Assembly: GCA_023416585.1 (NCBI GenBank) | Contig: JAEZHM010000057.1 | Location: 1 to 24,230 of the forward strand | Reading direction: 5' to 3' | DNA: 24,230 nucleotides | Source: Bacillota bacterium | GTDB taxonomy: Bacteria; Bacillota; Clostridia; Christensenellales; Aristaeellaceae | Shown: positions 22,212-24,230 of the stretch, in pieces | Numbering within the stretch: the first letter of the stretch is position 1 | Layout of the letters: each line of letters starts with the position of its first letter | The notes under the pieces: model-generated | The model's input: the letters and a program-made list of their open reading frames with translations, nothing else | What the model was told of the DNA's origin: nothing | Databases searched by the model: none | Program-made: the position numbers and the translations under genes

Positions 22212-23432
22212 ATGTACGGGCAGCGGTTGCCGCCAAGAAGAAAATCTGGTTTTGGCCGCGTTTTGTTCGTACTGGCCGTACTAGGTTTTTCGGGCTGGTA
22301 TATTTATACCACCCTGGTCCCCTCCGGTATCCGTACAGCGGTCATATCTTCGGGTTCCCTGGGCTTCAATTACACGGGGGACGCGATGATCATCCGCAAC
22401 GAAACCGCTTATGACGAGGATGGCGTATCCAACGTACAGTACATAGCCGAAGAGGGCAGCAAGGTCTACAAGGGTGATTTGATCTGCCTGGTGTATACTT
22501 CCGGCTACAGCCAGAAGGAAGTCAACACGCTTCAAAACTACCGTGACCAGATCAAGGATTATCACCGAGGCCTGATTGCTCAGCAAAGCACCTTTGACCA
22601 GAGGATGACAAGCCTGGAAAACGACGTTGTCCTAAAGGCCAAGGATGTAAGGAAAATGGTGCAGGGCGCCAAGGGCAACATGCTGAACATGGAAAAGGTG
22701 CTGAGCGCCTCCATTATCGCCCGGCAGGATTATATTCGGGGAAAATTCCGGGAGGATACGCGTCTGTCGCGGTTGTATGATGATGAAAGTACGCAATTGA
22801 AGCGCATCCAAAGCTATACGAGACAGCGTTCCGCCACCCAGGAAAGCCTTGTAAGCTTTTATACCGACGGGTATGAGGCGCTGAACACATCCAATTTCGA
22901 ACAGTTTTCCCCTGCCCAGGTCAGGGCCATGCTGAATGGCTCCAAGCCTGAGAAATCGGCCGTGGCGCGCGGACGCACCCCTATTTACCGGCTTGTCAGA
23001 CAAAACGGTTGGGGCGTATTGCTGCTGCTGAACAACACGGACTGGACGCCTCTCCAGGGTCAGTCGTATCAGCTGAAACTGGAGCAGTTTGAAAATACCG
23101 TGGTGAATGCTACGGTGATGTCCTTTACCCGCTCCGGCGGTGAGCTGCTGCTGCGCTTGTCCGTAGCCACCGATGTATCTCCTGTGCTGTTCATGCGTAC
23201 CTGCCAGGCACAGATCGGCGAAAATGTAAGCAGCATGAAAGTGCCTACCAAATGCATCGTCAGCAATAAGAATACAACGACAGGCGCTGTCACGACGGGT
23301 GTCGTGGTAATCGATGGCGGCAATCAGTCATTTGTTCCCGTGAAGATTATCTCTGCGGATAAAAATGACACCTACATTGAGCCTATGCCTCCTGCGTATT
23401 TATACGAAGGACAGACGGTGCTCGTGTATTAG
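22212..23432 (+). CDS. HlyD-like membrane-fusion/adaptor protein
   Basis: 406 residues. A basic N-terminus (PPRRKSGFGR) and one membrane helix (about 16-34) are followed by an extracytoplasmic barrel-lipoyl segment (YIAEEGSKVYKGDLICLVYTSG at 77-98), a coiled coil (about 100-215), then a second barrel half (PIYRLVRQNGWGVLLLLNN... and MKVPTKCIVSNKN...VVIDGGNQSFVPVKII), ending EGQTVLVY. This is the plan of the HlyD/periplasmic adaptor family; in Gram-positives it may link to an ABC exporter or a cell-envelope complex. No transporter gene is adjacent. Its position directly before ylmE and a possible sepF suggests a link to the division cluster. GGAGGAGG precedes the ATG. Confidence 0.82.
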   Translation: MYGQRLPPRRKSGFGRVLFVLAVLGFSGWYIYTTLVPSGIRTAVISSGSLGFNYTGDAMIIRNETAYDEDGVSNVQYIAEEGSKVYKGDLICLVYTSGYSQKEVNTLQNYRDQIKDYHRGLIAQQSTFDQRMTSLENDVVLKAKDVRKMVQGAKGNMLNMEKVLSASIIARQDYIRGKFREDTRLSRLYDDESTQLKRIQSYTRQRSATQESLVSFYTDGYEALNTSNFEQFSPAQVRAMLNGSKPEKSAVARGRTPIYRLVRQNGWGVLLLLNNTDWTPLQGQSYQLKLEQFENTVVNATVMSFTRSGGELLLRLSVATDVSPVLFMRTCQAQIGENVSSMKVPTKCIVSNKNTTTGAVTTGVVVIDGGNQSFVPVKIISADKNDTYIEPMPPAYLYEGQTVLVY

Positions 23433-23446
23433 CTGGAGGCTTTAGG

Positions 23447-24145
23447 ATGGAGGAAGAACTGCGATTTCGGCTTATGAACATACGGCAGGAGCTAACGGAG
23501 GCCTCCGCCGCCTTTAAACGCGCGCCACGAATCATCGCTGTGAGCAAAACTGTGGCACCGGATGCTATCAATCCCCTGGCGGATATGGATCTGTATGATC
23601 TTGGTGAGAACCGTGTTCAGGAAATGTTGGAAAAAATGCCGTTTTTGAATCCAAAATTTCGGATGCATCTCATCGGAAGGTTGCAAACCAACAAAGTTAA
23701 ATATATAATGGGTAAGGTATGCTTGATACATTCCCTGGACAGACTGGAATTGGCAGGGGAAATCAATAGCCAGGCCCGGAAAGCTGGCTGCGTCATGGAT
23801 GTGCTTGTGCAGGTGAACATCGCCGGCGAAGCGCAAAAGGGAGGCATCGCACCGGGTGAGGCAGAGAGCTTTATAAGAGAATGCGCGCGGCTCCCGGGAC
23901 TTCATATACAAGGCTTGATGTCCGTCATGCCTCTTGCGGAAGATCCGGAAAGCTTGCGGCCCTTATTCCGGGGGATGCGTACTCTCTTTGAGGATCTAGC
24001 GAAAGAAAAAATCCCCGGCGTGCGCATGGAGGAACTGTCCATGGGCATGTCACAGGATTTTAGGATCGCCGCCCAGGAAGGCGCCACCATGGTGCGCATC
24101 GGATCGGCGCTGTTCGGGGCACGGAGCCCCAAGGCTACCAACTAG
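23447..24145 (+). CDS. ylmE: YggS/YlmE family pyridoxal phosphate-binding protein
   Basis: 232 residues. IIAVSKTVAPDAI carries the PLP lysine (Lys34), followed by LYDLGENRVQEM, HLIGRLQTNKVKYI and, at the end, SMGMSQDFRIAAQEGATMVRIGSALFG, the conserved phosphate-binding part. It is a TIM-barrel protein of vitamin B6 homeostasis, cytosolic, with no known catalytic reaction. It starts 14 bases after the HlyD-like gene (GGAGG at about 23434-23438) and is followed by a short-gap gene, as ylmE-sepF is in the B. subtilis division cluster. Length normal. Confidence 0.94.
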   Translation: MEEELRFRLMNIRQELTEASAAFKRAPRIIAVSKTVAPDAINPLADMDLYDLGENRVQEMLEKMPFLNPKFRMHLIGRLQTNKVKYIMGKVCLIHSLDRLELAGEINSQARKAGCVMDVLVQVNIAGEAQKGGIAPGEAESFIRECARLPGLHIQGLMSVMPLAEDPESLRPLFRGMRTLFEDLAKEKIPGVRMEELSMGMSQDFRIAAQEGATMVRIGSALFGARSPKATN

Positions 24146-24158
24146 TAGGAGGGTTCCC

Positions 24159-24230
24159 ATGGCATTGCGCGATATGATCGACCGTGTGCGGGATAATGTA
24201 ACCCAAATGACCCACAGGTTTCTGCATGGG
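24159..24230 (+). CDS. Start of a gene downstream of ylmE, possibly sepF (partial)
   Basis: 24 codons, MALRDMIDRVRDNVTQMTHR..., run off the window edge. AGGAGGG at 24147-24153 sits five bases before the ATG, 13 bases after the ylmE stop. An amphipathic N-terminal helix is a SepF feature (membrane targeting in division), and sepF follows ylmE in many Bacillota, so sepF is a positional guess. The visible residues alone do not identify it. Confidence 0.55.
   Translation, partial: MALRDMIDRVRDNVTQMTHRFLHG

Noticed and set aside
1..24230. Prophage, insertion sequence, CRISPR or tRNA in the window
   Set aside because: No transposase, integrase, terminase or Cas-like protein, no regular spacer-repeat series, and no tRNA-like cloverleaf or T-loop in intergenic DNA was seen by eye.

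Overview
The window reads as chromosome of a Gram-positive anaerobe, most likely a member of class Clostridia (Bacillota). The evidence is the gene order infA-rpmJ-rpsM-rpsK-rpsD-rpoA-rplQ, the strong GGAGG-type ribosome sites, the neighbourhoods ireB-ruvX-DUF1292 and ylmE followed by a possible sepF, a SigB/SigF-type sigma factor, a Cthe_2159-type secreted protein and a short QueG-like iron-sulfur protein. I cannot name the species. No tRNA, rRNA, CRISPR array, transposase or phage gene was seen.

Layout. 1-3646: end of the ribosomal-protein/alpha operon, closed by a strong hairpin terminator. Its tight spacing is broken once, by a 399-base gap between rpmJ and rpsM that holds two inverted copies of a double-hairpin repeat. 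3913-9982: minus-strand block with a 951-residue membrane PAS/GAF/GGDEF/HD-GYP cyclic-di-GMP protein, the relic of a second PAS/HD-GYP gene, a QueG-like [4Fe-4S] protein and a secreted beta-helix carbohydrate-binding protein. 10377-13008: DUF5665 membrane protein, lspA and a RluA-type pseudouridine synthase (overlapping pair behind a near-consensus promoter), a PRC-barrel protein and a 47-residue membrane peptide. 13009-13268: palindrome-rich spacer. 13269-16043: AI-2E family permease, then ireB, a RuvX-DUF1292 fusion and a second DUF1292 protein with a Cys/His repeat tail. 16144-18539: exported PIG-L deacetylase and two GNAT acetyltransferases. 18691-20897: aspartate kinase and a TauE/SafE permease, each with its own upstream signals. 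20967-22114: degenerate RsbW-like protein coupled to a sigma factor. 22212-24230: HlyD-like membrane protein, YlmE/YggS, and the start of a gene that may be sepF.

Most of the window is housekeeping. The unusual parts are the RuvX-DUF1292 fusion followed by a duplicated DUF1292 with a metal-binding-type tail, the RsbW-like protein lacking its ATP-binding residues, the intact versus decayed cyclic-di-GMP sensor pair in which the intact copy has altered HD-GYP ligands, the inverted repeat pair inside a ribosomal operon, and the repeated extended -10 units before lspA.
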